Shown in pieces: positions 32,532-42,280 of a stretch of 64,000 nt of DNA (positions are counted from its first letter, which is position 1; each line of letters starts with the position of its first letter). Source of the DNA: Burkholderiales bacterium (GTDB lineage: Bacteria; Pseudomonadota; Gammaproteobacteria; Burkholderiales; SG8-41); assembly GCA_022841375.1 (NCBI GenBank), contig JALHRQ010000008.1:104769-168768 (forward strand). Direction: 5' to 3'. The notes beneath the pieces are model-generated. The model worked only from the letters and a program-made list of their open reading frames with translations, was not told where the DNA came from and searched no databases. The position numbers and the translations under genes were made by a program.

Positions 32532-34259
32532 ATGGCAGTGACTGCACTGTCTGTTTTCGCCAAGACTGACGAACTCGCCATCACGGCTGCGGTCGCGGAG
32601 GTCCGGCGCGCTTCGGAGTGGCTCGAAGCCACCTGCCGGCAGCACCAGTTGCCGCAGAAGGCGGCGGACCGGCTGGTGCTGGTTCTCAACGAGGTGCTGG
32701 AGAACGTCATCGTATACGGCGGTGCGGCCGTGCTGTCCGCGCCCGTCGGGCTACGCTTCGAGATCGGGTCCGATGCAGAGGGCGACAAGGCCAGCGTGAC
32801 AGTGTCGGATGCCGGCATCGCTTTCAATCCGCTCAGTACCGCAGAAAAAATCCTTCCTGAAACACTCGAGGAAGCTACGCCGGGGGGGCTCGGGCTGGTG
32901 ATGATCCGCCGCCTTTCCGACTGGCTCGACTATCGCCATGCTGATGGACGCAACCATTTGACCTTCGGCGTGCGCTGGTTGCTAGTCAAACCCGCCACCA
33001 CGAATTTCCGCCGCGGTCCCGACCGCAGGGTCGCTAACACCGCTGTGAAGGATGAACGGCGGTACGGCGTCCGGCGCGACCATGGCATCCGCTGGATTGC
33101 CCTGTTTCGCGACGCCGCCCCGGCCGAACTGGAAGCGGCCCTCGTCGATTGCGAGGTGCTGCTGATGTCCGCCGACGATACGCTGCTGCGCCCCGGGATG
33201 CACAACCAAAGCGTGTTCATCCTGCTCTCGGGTAAGCTAATGGCCTACATCGGTGGCGAGGAAAACCCCGACAGCGCCATCGAAATCTTCCCCAGTGAAT
33301 GCATCGGCGAACTCTCGGCTATCGATGGCAAGCCGAGCTCGGCGCTGGTAAAGGCGGCCGGCGATGCCCGCGTACTCCGGCTCGACAAGGATGTGTTCTG
33401 GAATCGCGTGATCAAGCTGCGCGGCGTTGCTGAAAACCTGATGATCACGCTCACCGAACGCATGCGCCGCAGCAACGAAAAGGCGCTGGCGCTGCAGCGA
33501 GAGCACCTTGAGCTGAAACACCTGAAGAAGGAACTGGAGCTCGCGCGCCAACTCCAGGCCAGCATGCTGCCCCTGCAGCGGCCGCTGTTCCCGGGTCGTA
33601 CAGACGTCGAGGTCTGCGGTTTCATGGAGCCGGCCTCGAAAATCGGCGGTGATCTGTTCGATGCCTTCTTCGTCGACAATCGTACGCTGTTCATCTGCAT
33701 AGGCGACGTCTCGGGCCACGGCATCGCCGCCTCGTTGTTCATGGTGCGGGTGATTGGCCTGCTGCGGATGCTGGCGATGGACACAATGCATCCCGACAAA
33801 ATCCTCGAAACCCTTAATGATCGCCTTTGCATTGGCAACGACACCAACCTCTTCGTGACCCTGTTCTGCGGTTTCCTCGATGTGCAGAGTGGGGAACTGG
33901 TCTACTCGAACGGCGGACACTGCGCCCCTATGGTAAGCAACGGCCGCGAGGCGGCGCTGCTGGCGCTGCCCCGGGGCATCCTGGTCGGTGCGGCGAGCGG
34001 CCGGCGCTACGCCAGCCTGCAGCGCAAGCTGGAACCCGGTGAAACGCTGTTGTGCTACACCGATGGCGTTACCGAAGCGGAAAACGCGGGCGATGAACAG
34101 TTTTCCGAAGCCGGCTGCCTTGAACTGCTGCGCCGGCATGCGTCGAGCCCGCTACCGGAACTGCTGGACGAACTCTACGGCAAGGTGGTCAGCCACACCG
34201 GATCGAAGCTGCTGGCGGATGACTGCACGATGCTGGCGTTACGCCGGCTGCTGCCATAG
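32532..34259 (+). CDS. Composite HATPase/cNMP-binding/SpoIIE phosphatase
   Basis: A 575-aa protein with three domains. Residues about 15-145 are an RsbW-like histidine-kinase ATPase (NEVLENVIVYGG N-box, DAGIAFNPL, GGLGLVMIRRLSDW). Residues about 190-320 are a cyclic-nucleotide-binding beta-roll (PGMHNQSVFILLSGKLMAYIGG, IGELSAIDG). Residues about 340-575 are a SpoIIE/PP2C phosphatase (ARQLQASMLP, GGDLFDAFF, GDVSGHGIAASLFM, LLADDCTML) with the metal aspartates present. Kinase, sensor and phosphatase for a STAS partner therefore occur in one chain. The partner is the adjacent STAS protein; no sigma factor is nearby. Start ATG abuts the STAS stop. Confidence 0.9.
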   Translation: MAVTALSVFAKTDELAITAAVAEVRRASEWLEATCRQHQLPQKAADRLVLVLNEVLENVIVYGGAAVLSAPVGLRFEIGSDAEGDKASVTVSDAGIAFNPLSTAEKILPETLEEATPGGLGLVMIRRLSDWLDYRHADGRNHLTFGVRWLLVKPATTNFRRGPDRRVANTAVKDERRYGVRRDHGIRWIALFRDAAPAELEAALVDCEVLLMSADDTLLRPGMHNQSVFILLSGKLMAYIGGEENPDSAIEIFPSECIGELSAIDGKPSSALVKAAGDARVLRLDKDVFWNRVIKLRGVAENLMITLTERMRRSNEKALALQREHLELKHLKKELELARQLQASMLPLQRPLFPGRTDVEVCGFMEPASKIGGDLFDAFFVDNRTLFICIGDVSGHGIAASLFMVRVIGLLRMLAMDTMHPDKILETLNDRLCIGNDTNLFVTLFCGFLDVQSGELVYSNGGHCAPMVSNGREAALLALPRGILVGAASGRRYASLQRKLEPGETLLCYTDGVTEAENAGDEQFSEAGCLELLRRHASSPLPELLDELYGKVVSHTGSKLLADDCTMLALRRLLP

Positions 34260-34450
34260 GCAAATCTCATGAGGAATTTTAAAGCGACCGGTTTCCATGG
34301 CGCATTAAAAATCGGCTTTTCCCCACTAATTTCGCTTTCAATGCGCTGGGTATGTTTCTGCGAATAATCTGTTGACGGTGATTGCACGCCGGGCAACACC
34401 GCCGGCGGACTGTATAAATAAAAAAACTTTTCAGTCTTAAACGGGGGCAC

Positions 34451-36745
34451 ATGAAATCTTCTGAGCAGAGTTTGGGTCTGGGGCTTCCCGACCAGGCGCC
34501 GCACAAAGCGGAGCAACCGGTGGCCGGAGGGGGAGGCCGCCTGCGCCACTTGCGTGGCGATCTGGTTGGAGGTTTTACATCGGCCGTCGCTGGCATACCC
34601 ATTGCAATGGGATACGGCATGCTCGCGCTGTCACCACTTGGTGCCGATTTCATTTCATACGGTGTGCTGGCCGGGTTGTATGCCGTCATTTGCGGCGGTA
34701 TTGTCGCGGTCCTGCTGGGCGCCAATACGACGATGATTTACGGTCCGCGAAGCATCGTCACCTACATGACTGCTGCACTGGTGTTGCACACTTTTGTGCA
34801 GTCGAATGTTGTTTATATCCAGCAAGCCTCGCCTACAACCATCCTGACGTTATTGTTTTTCTTAACGTTTCTCGCAGGGATTTTTCAGGTTTTATTCGGT
34901 TTTATTGGGCTCGGCGGCATCGCGCGTTACATCCCCGCACCGGTCATGGCTGGTTTTCAAAATGCGGCTGCAGCCCTTATTTTTTCGTCGCAACTCGGTT
35001 ATTTGTTTGGCGTTAACAATCCGCTCGCGCTTTCCCAAATTGACGCCTACATCGGCAGCATACAGCCAGTAACCCTGGCAATCGGTGTGTTTACTTGCAT
35101 CGTGATCCTGAAGGGGGCGCGCATTACGCGCAGAATTCCTCCCACGCTATTGGGGCTGTTTGCCGGTATAGCGCTTTATTATTTATTTTATGTCGCTGAT
35201 CTTGGCATGGAGATTGGCCCGACGATCGGGACTGTTCCTTTTGCTATACCCGGTCCGCATTATTTCCCCGCATTTTTTGAGTTACTGGGCGACATCGCGG
35301 CACGGGAGGTCATGCCGTCCCTCTTGTCCGGTGCACTGAGTCTGGCCATTATCGCCTCTCTGGACGGACTGCTTTGCGCCCGCTTGGTCGAGACGGATTC
35401 AGGCCACAAGGTTTCTGGAAAAGGCGAATTGATCCGTCTGGGAGCGGGAAATATGGTTTCCGCTGCTTTTGGAGGGATTGCAAATGGCATCAATCTCGCG
35501 GCCAGTTTTGCGAACCACCGCTCCGGAGGGCGCACGTCGAATTCCATCCTGATCAACGCAGCAACGGTGATTATGGGCGTGCTGGTATTGCCGCCGGTCA
35601 TTGCATACATACCGCGGGTGATTATCGCGGCCATGCTGACGGTTGTTGCGATTCAATTGGTTGACCGATGGACGCTTCAGTTGCTGATCAAATTCGTCCG
35701 CGGCAAACTCTCAGCAGGGATGCTGATCGACCTGTTGGTGATCATGGTGGTGACCACGGTGGCAATTGCGGTAAACATCGTGATCGCTGTCCTGCTTGGC
35801 GTCATTGCGGCGATAACCTTTTTTATTTTCAGGATGAGCCGTTCCGTCATACGCCGCAGCTATTATTGCGACGCCGTTCATTCACGCAAGGCCCGCGAAG
35901 AGCGATGGATGACGCTGCTGACCACGCGCGGCAGGAACATTTTGGTCATTGAACTGGAGGGGGCCCTGTTTTTCGGGACAGCCGACAATCTCGCTCAATT
36001 CGTCGACCAGGTGATCGCGGACGGCACCGTCTACGTGATTTTGGATCTCAGGCGTGTCAATGAAATTGACAGCACCGGCGCCCGTATCCTGTTGCAGATG
36101 CATGACATGATGACTCGCAATGGTTGCCACCTTCTGCTTGCCGGACTGAAAGACCGGACCCGCATCGAGCATTTTCTGCACGAGATGGGCGTTACCGCAG
36201 CCGTTACCCGGAACAAGGTTTTCGAAGATGCTGATCATGCTCTGGAGTGGGCGGAGGATCATTTAATCCTCAGTGAAGAGGGGGGCAAGGTCAATCCCGG
36301 TGAATTTCCGTTTCAGCAACTTGAAGTTTTTGCCGGATTCAGTTCTTCCGAGGTCGGCGTTGTCACCGACATGCTGGAGAAATGTTCTTATGAAACCGAA
36401 GAGGCGGTGTTTCGGGAGGGCGATACCGGAAAAGAGCTGTTCATTATCGCCAGCGGCAGCGCCAGCGTTTACCTTCGCTTGCCCGGCGCCGAGCGGGCAA
36501 CGCGCCTGATTACCTTTACCGCGGGTACCATATTCGGCGAGGTTGCCTTGCTCGACGATGAAGTCCGATCAGCGACGGTGGAGGCGGACAGCCCGCTGGT
36601 CTGTTATGTATTGCGCCAGCACGCTTTCGAAACGTTGTCCATGGAGCAACCAATGATCACGGTAAAGCTGCTTCGGAATCTCGGACGGGTGCTCTCTGGC
36701 CGGTTAAGGCGTGCCAATCGCACGATCTATCAGCTGGCCAGCTGA
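34451..36745 (+). CDS. SulP/SLC26-type transporter with STAS and cNMP-binding domains
   Basis: A 764-aa inner-membrane protein. Residues about 35-440 are SulP transport helices beginning GGFTSAVAGIPIAMGYGMLA, with VMAGFQNAAAALIFSSQLGY as a family segment. Residues about 490-610 are a STAS domain (LVIELEGALFFGTADNLAQFV, RRVNEIDSTGARILLQM). Residues about 625-750 are a CRP-like cyclic-nucleotide-binding domain (FREGDTGKELFIIASGSASVY, FGEVALLDDEVRSATVEAD). It moves an anion such as sulfate, bicarbonate or a dicarboxylate. The neighbouring STAS/SpoIIE cassette suggests shared regulatory logic. The DNA looks more AT-rich than its surroundings. GGGGG lies upstream of the ATG at 34451. Confidence 0.88.
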   Translation: MKSSEQSLGLGLPDQAPHKAEQPVAGGGGRLRHLRGDLVGGFTSAVAGIPIAMGYGMLALSPLGADFISYGVLAGLYAVICGGIVAVLLGANTTMIYGPRSIVTYMTAALVLHTFVQSNVVYIQQASPTTILTLLFFLTFLAGIFQVLFGFIGLGGIARYIPAPVMAGFQNAAAALIFSSQLGYLFGVNNPLALSQIDAYIGSIQPVTLAIGVFTCIVILKGARITRRIPPTLLGLFAGIALYYLFYVADLGMEIGPTIGTVPFAIPGPHYFPAFFELLGDIAAREVMPSLLSGALSLAIIASLDGLLCARLVETDSGHKVSGKGELIRLGAGNMVSAAFGGIANGINLAASFANHRSGGRTSNSILINAATVIMGVLVLPPVIAYIPRVIIAAMLTVVAIQLVDRWTLQLLIKFVRGKLSAGMLIDLLVIMVVTTVAIAVNIVIAVLLGVIAAITFFIFRMSRSVIRRSYYCDAVHSRKAREERWMTLLTTRGRNILVIELEGALFFGTADNLAQFVDQVIADGTVYVILDLRRVNEIDSTGARILLQMHDMMTRNGCHLLLAGLKDRTRIEHFLHEMGVTAAVTRNKVFEDADHALEWAEDHLILSEEGGKVNPGEFPFQQLEVFAGFSSSEVGVVTDMLEKCSYETEEAVFREGDTGKELFIIASGSASVYLRLPGAERATRLITFTAGTIFGEVALLDDEVRSATVEADSPLVCYVLRQHAFETLSMEQPMITVKLLRNLGRVLSGRLRRANRTIYQLAS

Positions 36746-36985
36746 GCCGGTCCCTGGATTGTTCACCTGTTCGTTGATATGTTTTTAAGGGGCCGGGATT
36801 TTCAAAAACAAAGATGCCGGACTTTCAGCGGTGCAAAGCTTGTTATTCTTTGTTTTTGCAGTCTGACCAAATATCGCGCTTCAGCCATGTAAGGAACCGC
36901 ATAAAATAATTGATAAATGCACATGCTTGTAATTAAATTCCGGCTGAACTGGGCAGCCTTGATGGATCAGATCAAAGAAGTCCGT

Positions 36986-37960
36986 ATGAGACAGATCATG
37001 AACGCCCGACTCGGCATCCTGATTGCATTGTTAATGGCGGAGCTCAGCGCCACTGCGTACGCGCAGAATTTCCCGACGCGCCCGATGCGCGTGCTGGTGC
37101 CGCTGGCAGCCGGCGGCGGCATGGACAGCGTGTCGCGCAATCTTGCGCAGAGTTTTGCCGAGGTCTTCGGGCAGAGCGTTGTGGTCGACAATCGCCCCGG
37201 CGCCGGCAGCCTGGTCGCGCTGGGCACGCTGGCCGATGCCGCAGCCGACGGCCACACCCTGATGATGATCAGCGCCACCACGGTGATCTATCCGCTGCTC
37301 TATCAGGCCAAACTTGATCCGGTGCGCGACTTCGCACCCGTGTCGCAGGTCACGGCTCAAGGTTATGTGCTGGTGGTGCATCCGACGCTGCCGGTGAACA
37401 CCGCACAGGAACTGGTGAAATACGCCAAGGCCAACCCCGACAAACTGACCTATGCCTCGTCCGGCATTGGCAGCCCCATCCACATGACCACCGAACTGTT
37501 CCAGATCGCCACCGGCACGAAAATGACCCATGTGCCGTACAAAGGCATGGGCGCCGCCTATGCCGATCTCGTGGGCGGTCGCATCAGCTTTTCATTCGCC
37601 ACCATCATCTCGGCGCAGCAGCACATCAAGGCTGGCCGTCTGCGCGCACTGGGTGTATCGATGGGCAAACGCGCACCCGCGATGTCCGAAACGCCGACGA
37701 TGGCGGAAGCCGGCGTGCCCGGCGTGGTGGTGGTTAACTGGTATGGCCTGATCGCACCGAAAGCTGTCGCTAAACCCGTCATCGCCAAAATCGCCACCGA
37801 AACCGCAAAAGCAGTCAAAGCCCCGGCGATGGATAAACATCTGATTGCCGATGGATCGGAAGGTGTCGGGTCAACGCCCGCGGAATTTACGGATCACATC
37901 CGGGCCGAGAGTGAACAATGGCGGCGGGTGATCAAGCAGGGCGGGATCAAGGCGCAGTAG
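36986..37960 (+). CDS. Bug/TctC-family periplasmic binding protein
   Basis: A 324-aa Bug receptor from ATG 36986 (MRQIMNARLGILIALLMAEL, signal peptide ending near ATAYAQ). FPTRPMRVLVPLAAGGGMDSV, VVVDNRPGAGSLVALGTLAD and MTHVPYKGMGAAY are the Bug motifs. The open frame extends to 36917, but the extra residues do not resemble a signal peptide. No TctAB genes accompany it. The 240 bp upstream contain an AT-rich patch at 36840-36915 that may hold the promoter. Confidence 0.88.
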   Translation: MRQIMNARLGILIALLMAELSATAYAQNFPTRPMRVLVPLAAGGGMDSVSRNLAQSFAEVFGQSVVVDNRPGAGSLVALGTLADAAADGHTLMMISATTVIYPLLYQAKLDPVRDFAPVSQVTAQGYVLVVHPTLPVNTAQELVKYAKANPDKLTYASSGIGSPIHMTTELFQIATGTKMTHVPYKGMGAAYADLVGGRISFSFATIISAQQHIKAGRLRALGVSMGKRAPAMSETPTMAEAGVPGVVVVNWYGLIAPKAVAKPVIAKIATETAKAVKAPAMDKHLIADGSEGVGSTPAEFTDHIRAESEQWRRVIKQGGIKAQ

Positions 37961-38031
37961 CGCTGGATGCGGTTGTTGTGATCGCCCCGTCTTGCAGCAC
38001 ATGAAACTTAGGCCGGATTCGCCCGATAGCC

Positions 38032-38892
38032 TCAGGCCAGCGTTCGCTGAACAAAGCCGACGATCTTGTTCAGCGCATCGATTGAAGCGGGAACATCCGG
38101 CCGCTGCGGGATGAACAGCTGCTTTTCACCTTCGTAGAGGTGCAGCTCCAGCGACCCGCCCGCCTTGCGGTAGCCTGCAACAAATCGTTCCAGGTCCGCC
38201 CGCGGATGGTTGTAATCCTGGGTGCCCTGCAGATAAAGCACCGGTGGCATCCGGACGGCATCGCCGCGCTCCAGCGCAATGGTCGTGCTGCCTTCCGCCA
38301 TCGCTGCTTCATTGCCCCAGAAATTCAGATGATCGTTGCCGACATGATCAATCAGACCCGAGTCGCCCTGTGTTTTCAGGCGCTGCGCGTGGTGATAACG
38401 GCCCAGCGGATCAATCACCGGCCAGGCCAGCACCACCGAACGCACCGTCGAATCGAGGCCTGGTGCGGCGCCGGGCAGCGGCAGCGCCGCATAGCGCGGA
38501 TCCTGCGGTTTCATCGCCACCAGCATCGCCATATGCCCGCCGCTGGACGTGCCGAGCAGGCCGATGCGCTGCGCATCAACGTTCATCGAGGCCGCACGTT
38601 GCTTGAACCAGCGCACCGCGAAATTCACATCGGCAATGGTGTCGGGGTATCCGGCCTCCGGCGGCATGCGGAAATCCAGTGCCGCCACCATCACGCCGCT
38701 TTGCGCGAGCTTTTCGTGGATCACCTTATTATTGAGGCGAGTGCCGCGGCACCAGGCGCCGCCATGCACTTCGATCACCAGCGGAAACGGCCCCGGGCCG
38801 CGGGGCTTGAACAGCCGTGCGAGCAGCGGTTTGTCGCCATGCCGGAGGTATTCAATGTCTTCGGTGTCGAACGCATAAACGGTGGCGGTCAT
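38032..38892 (-). CDS. Alpha/beta-hydrolase (BD-FAE/esterase-like)
   Basis: A 286-aa esterase-type hydrolase: PLVIEVHGGAWCRGTRLNN contains the HGGAW oxyanion motif, and RIGLLGTSSGGHMAMLVA the nucleophile serine (GTSSGG). Late residues GTQDYNHP carry the likely acid, but the usual C-terminal His seems displaced (KQLFIPQRPD). It probably cleaves a small ester; the Bug gene upstream on the same strand may import its substrate. The upstream Bug stop overlaps an in-frame ATG at 38940 (ATGA), so a 302-aa form starting there is possible; ATG 38892 is preferred because the first residues of the longer form are His/Arg/Pro-rich. Confidence 0.8.
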   Translation of the reverse strand: MTATVYAFDTEDIEYLRHGDKPLLARLFKPRGPGPFPLVIEVHGGAWCRGTRLNNKVIHEKLAQSGVMVAALDFRMPPEAGYPDTIADVNFAVRWFKQRAASMNVDAQRIGLLGTSSGGHMAMLVAMKPQDPRYAALPLPGAAPGLDSTVRSVVLAWPVIDPLGRYHHAQRLKTQGDSGLIDHVGNDHLNFWGNEAAMAEGSTTIALERGDAVRMPPVLYLQGTQDYNHPRADLERFVAGYRKAGGSLELHLYEGEKQLFIPQRPDVPASIDALNKIVGFVQRTLA

Positions 38893-38936
38893 GAGGTCAG
38901 GTCTTTGGCGGTGAGGGTGACGGTTTGATGCCGGCA

Positions 38937-39902
38937 TCATTCGGGCTTGACGTTGGCGATGCGCATCTGTTCAGCGGTATCACGGAAATACTCGCGCAGG
39001 AATTTCCTGAATTCAGGCGGCGCGCTCGCTACCGGCACATGACCGCCGAGGTTGTCGCGCATTTTCGGCGCGGAGACCACCTTGCCGTATTCGGTCTGCA
39101 ACCGCGTCACAATCTGCGGTGAGAGGCCCGCGGGTGCGAACAGGCCGTGCCAAGAGGCTTCGAACACCATGCCCGGGATGCCGGACTCCGAAACCGTCGG
39201 CAGTTCCGGCATGCCTTCCCAGCGTTTTGCGCCGGTAAAAGCGATGGTGCGCAGCCTGCCGGACTTGATGTGCGGGATCACCGTCAGCGGCGCGCCGAAA
39301 GCGACCTGGATTTCATTGGCCATAACCGCGGTGATGATCAGCGCGAAACCTTTGTACGGCACATGCGACAGCTTCGCTCCCGAGCGGGCGTTGATCAGTT
39401 CACCCAGCAGATGCTGGTTGTTGCCGAGGCCGCTGGAACCGAAATGCACCGGTGTGCGCGGGTTTTTCGAGAGCTCGACCAGCTCCTTCATGTTCTTCGC
39501 TTGCAGTTGCGGGGTCACCAGCACCAGATAGCCGGGGAGTGTGGTCAGCTGCGAAACCGGTTCCAGGTCTTTCAATACATCGAACGGCAGCTTTTTGTGC
39601 ACAAGCTGGTTGTTGACGATGGAGGCCGAGGTATAGAGCACCGTATAGCCGTCGGGCAGGGCCTTGGCCGTGAGCTCGCCGGCGATAATGCCGTTGGCCC
39701 CGCTGCGGTTGTCGATGACGATGGGTTGGCCCATCGCCGCCGAGACCTGCTGCGACAGCATGCGCCCCACGGTTTCCATGGTGCCGCCGGGCGGCTGCGG
39801 CAGCAGCAAACGGATCGGCCGCGTGGGGTAGGCCTGCGACCACACCGCATTGGCAAAGGTGAGGGCCAGCAACAGCAGGACATATTTCGCAGCGTGTTGC
39901 AT
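38937..39902 (-). CDS. Bug/TctC-family periplasmic binding protein
   Basis: A 321-aa Bug receptor with a signal peptide (YVLLLLALTFANAVWSQ). YPTRPIRLLLPQPPGGTMETV, IVIDNRSGANGIIAGELTAKAL and LSHVPYKGFALI are the family motifs; the loop has QPPGG. The start ATG 39902 is preceded by AAGGG on its strand. The hydrolase gene follows with a 4-base ATGA overlap if its longer start is used. The 249 bp to the divergent Bug gene at 40152 must contain both promoters. Confidence 0.9.
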   Translation of the reverse strand: MQHAAKYVLLLLALTFANAVWSQAYPTRPIRLLLPQPPGGTMETVGRMLSQQVSAAMGQPIVIDNRSGANGIIAGELTAKALPDGYTVLYTSASIVNNQLVHKKLPFDVLKDLEPVSQLTTLPGYLVLVTPQLQAKNMKELVELSKNPRTPVHFGSSGLGNNQHLLGELINARSGAKLSHVPYKGFALIITAVMANEIQVAFGAPLTVIPHIKSGRLRTIAFTGAKRWEGMPELPTVSESGIPGMVFEASWHGLFAPAGLSPQIVTRLQTEYGKVVSAPKMRDNLGGHVPVASAPPEFRKFLREYFRDTAEQMRIANVKPE

Positions 39903-40151
39903 GAAGAACCCTTTATCGATGGTGTGGTGGTCCGGCGCCGTCAACCGGTGCGGCGACCATGGAAAATAGCAGAAGGCGGGAGGTGACCCAAGCACCGCAA
40001 GCACATAGTGGAATGTCATTGCGGGGGTGTGGCCAACCGCGGTGCAGCATAAGAGCATCGCCCTTCGATCAACTAAACAATACAGCCCCCGCGCCTCTGG
40101 GCTATGATTTCGCCGCTGCACCCATAAAAAAATCATCAATAGGAGGACACC

Positions 40152-41129
40152 ATGTCGAGGACTCTTTTGCGAGCGGCGTTTGTGAGTGTTGCCGCACTGG
40201 CTGTATTGAGCGCAGGCCCCGTTGCAGCCCAGCAGTTTCCCAACAAGATCCTGCGCGTCGTCAATCCCAACGCGCCCGGCGGCAACAGCGACGTGCTGTT
40301 CCGGCTGCTGGCACCGAAGATGGGTGAAGCGCTCGGCCAACAATTGGTGATTGACTACCGGCCCGGCGCCGGCGGCAATATCGGTACCGAACTGGTCGCG
40401 CGCGCAGCACCCGACGGTTACACCACGCTGATCGCGGCGGCGAGTTTCCTCTTTAACCCCGCTTTGCTGAAAAACATTCCCTTCGACGCGGAGAAGGACT
40501 TCACGCCGCTGGGCATCATCGCCGACATTCCGGCAGGGCTGGTGGTGCACCCCTCGCTACCGGTAAAGAACGTGCAGGACCTGATTGCGATCGCCAAAAG
40601 CCGGCCGGGTCAGCTCAATTTCTCCAGCTCCGGCCAGGGCGCACTGGGCCACCTCTCCGGCGCGCTGCTAAACGCCACGTCCGGCATCAATACGGTGCAC
40701 ATCCCCTACAAGGGTGCGGGCCCATCGATTGTTGACCTGGTTGCGGGCCATGTGGAGTTTTCATTCGTCAGCATTCCGGCGATCAGCGGCCATCTGCAGT
40801 CGAAGCGGCTGCGCATGATCGCGCAATGCGGGGACAAACGTTTTGTGTCTTTTCCTAACGTGCCGACCATGGTTGAATCGGGAGTGAAGGATTTTGTGGT
40901 GACCAGCCCCTTCAGCTATCTCGGACCCGCGGGCATGCCGCAGCCGATCGTCAAAAGGCTCAACGATGCATTGCGCGTTACGCTCAACGATCCGAAAAAC
41001 AATCAATCACTGATCGACAGCGGCGCGCAACCCGTCGGTAACACGCCGGCGGAACATGCGGTGCTGATCAAGACCGAAATAGCGAAGTGGAAGCGGGTGG
41101 CGACGGCGGCGGGGTTGAAGCCGATGTAA
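40152..41129 (+). CDS. Bug/TctC-family periplasmic binding protein
   Basis: A 325-aa Bug receptor: signal peptide ending near GPVAAQ, FPNKILRVVNPNAPGGNSDVL, LVIDYRPGAGGNIGTELVARAAPDGYTTL and TVHIPYKGAGPSIV. The first loop has NAPGGNSD, a different loop from the neighbour at 41255. AGGAGG-type site (AGGAGGACACC) precedes the ATG. Another Bug gene follows on the same strand after 125 bp. A GC-rich hairpin at 41145-41167 in that gap lacks a U-run. Confidence 0.9.
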   Translation: MSRTLLRAAFVSVAALAVLSAGPVAAQQFPNKILRVVNPNAPGGNSDVLFRLLAPKMGEALGQQLVIDYRPGAGGNIGTELVARAAPDGYTTLIAAASFLFNPALLKNIPFDAEKDFTPLGIIADIPAGLVVHPSLPVKNVQDLIAIAKSRPGQLNFSSSGQGALGHLSGALLNATSGINTVHIPYKGAGPSIVDLVAGHVEFSFVSIPAISGHLQSKRLRMIAQCGDKRFVSFPNVPTMVESGVKDFVVTSPFSYLGPAGMPQPIVKRLNDALRVTLNDPKNNQSLIDSGAQPVGNTPAEHAVLIKTEIAKWKRVATAAGLKPM

Positions 41130-41254
41130 GTTGTTGTGCGCGGGGGGTGGCCAGAGGGTGGTCACCCGTGAACTTGCAATGATAAAGTGTTGCGTTTTCT
41201 ACACTACGGTGATGCCTTGCCGTTCGGTCCCAACTGATCCGAGGACAATGCACC

Positions 41255-42235
41255 ATGAAAAAAAATGCAATCGCCCATTCCTGCACCGTGCTGTGTCTGA
41301 TGGGCGCGGTTACGGCGCCCGCTATGGCGCAGACTGCCTACCCCGAGCGCGCGCTGCGCCTGATCGTGCCCTTTGCCGCCGGTAGCGCGACCGACTCCTC
41401 GGCGCGGATATTCAGCGTCCAGATCGCCAGCCAGTTGGGTCAGCAGATCATCGTCGACAACCGTGCGGGCGCGGGTGGCGCCATCGGCATGCAGACGCTG
41501 GCCAAGGCGGCGCCCGACGGTTACACGATCGCCTACGCCGGGGCCGGTCCGCTCGCCATCAACCGCAGCATGACGGCCAACCTGCCGTACGACGTCGAGA
41601 AAGAAGTCCAGGCCATTTCGCAGGCGATCACCTCGCCGCTGCTGCTGGCGGTGTCGCCGACCTTGCCGGTCAAAAACGTCAAGGACATGATCGCCCTTGC
41701 CAAAGCGCGCCCCGGCCAGTTGTCCTTCGGCTCGGCCGGCACCGGCACCGTCGGCCACCTCGCGGGTGAATATTTCAAGAGCCTGAGCAAGACCGACATC
41801 CTGCATGTGCCCTACAAAGGCGGGGCGCAGGCGACCGTCGACACCATGTCGGGGTTTGTGCAGTTTCTGTTTGACCCGACCAGCAGCCTGGCCCCGCATG
41901 TCACCAGCGGCCGGCTGCGCGGCCTTGCCGTGACCGGACCCAAGCGCATCAAGGCCTTTGCCAATCTGCCGACCGTGGCCGAATCCGGCCTGCCCGGCTA
42001 CGAAGTCACGACCTGGGGCGGCATCATCGGCCCTGCCGGCATGCCGAGGAACATCGTCAACCGCCTCAGCGACGAAGTACAGAAAGCAGCCAAGTCGACC
42101 ACCGTCATCGAACGTTTCGCAGTACTCGGATCGGACCCGCTCGGCTCGACTCCGGAACAGTTCACCGACTTCATCCGCAAGGAGTACCTGAAATGGGCTG
42201 AAGTCATCAAGCGCGCGGGGCTGAAGCAGCTATAG
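41255..42235 (+). CDS. Bug/TctC-family periplasmic binding protein
   Basis: A 326-aa Bug receptor with a signal peptide (ending near AMAQ). YPERALRLIVPFAAGSATDSS, IIVDNRAGAGGAIGMQTLAKAA and ILHVPYKGGAQATV are the motifs; the ligand loop reads FAAGSATD rather than PPGG. The gene is the second of two consecutive Bug genes and ends 45 bp before the convergent aspartoacylase-like gene. Confidence 0.9.
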   Translation: MKKNAIAHSCTVLCLMGAVTAPAMAQTAYPERALRLIVPFAAGSATDSSARIFSVQIASQLGQQIIVDNRAGAGGAIGMQTLAKAAPDGYTIAYAGAGPLAINRSMTANLPYDVEKEVQAISQAITSPLLLAVSPTLPVKNVKDMIALAKARPGQLSFGSAGTGTVGHLAGEYFKSLSKTDILHVPYKGGAQATVDTMSGFVQFLFDPTSSLAPHVTSGRLRGLAVTGPKRIKAFANLPTVAESGLPGYEVTTWGGIIGPAGMPRNIVNRLSDEVQKAAKSTTVIERFAVLGSDPLGSTPEQFTDFIRKEYLKWAEVIKRAGLKQL

Positions 42236-42280
42236 TCGTGCGCAGTCCGGCGGGGCGGCCGCCTGTTGCAGGCCGCGCCG

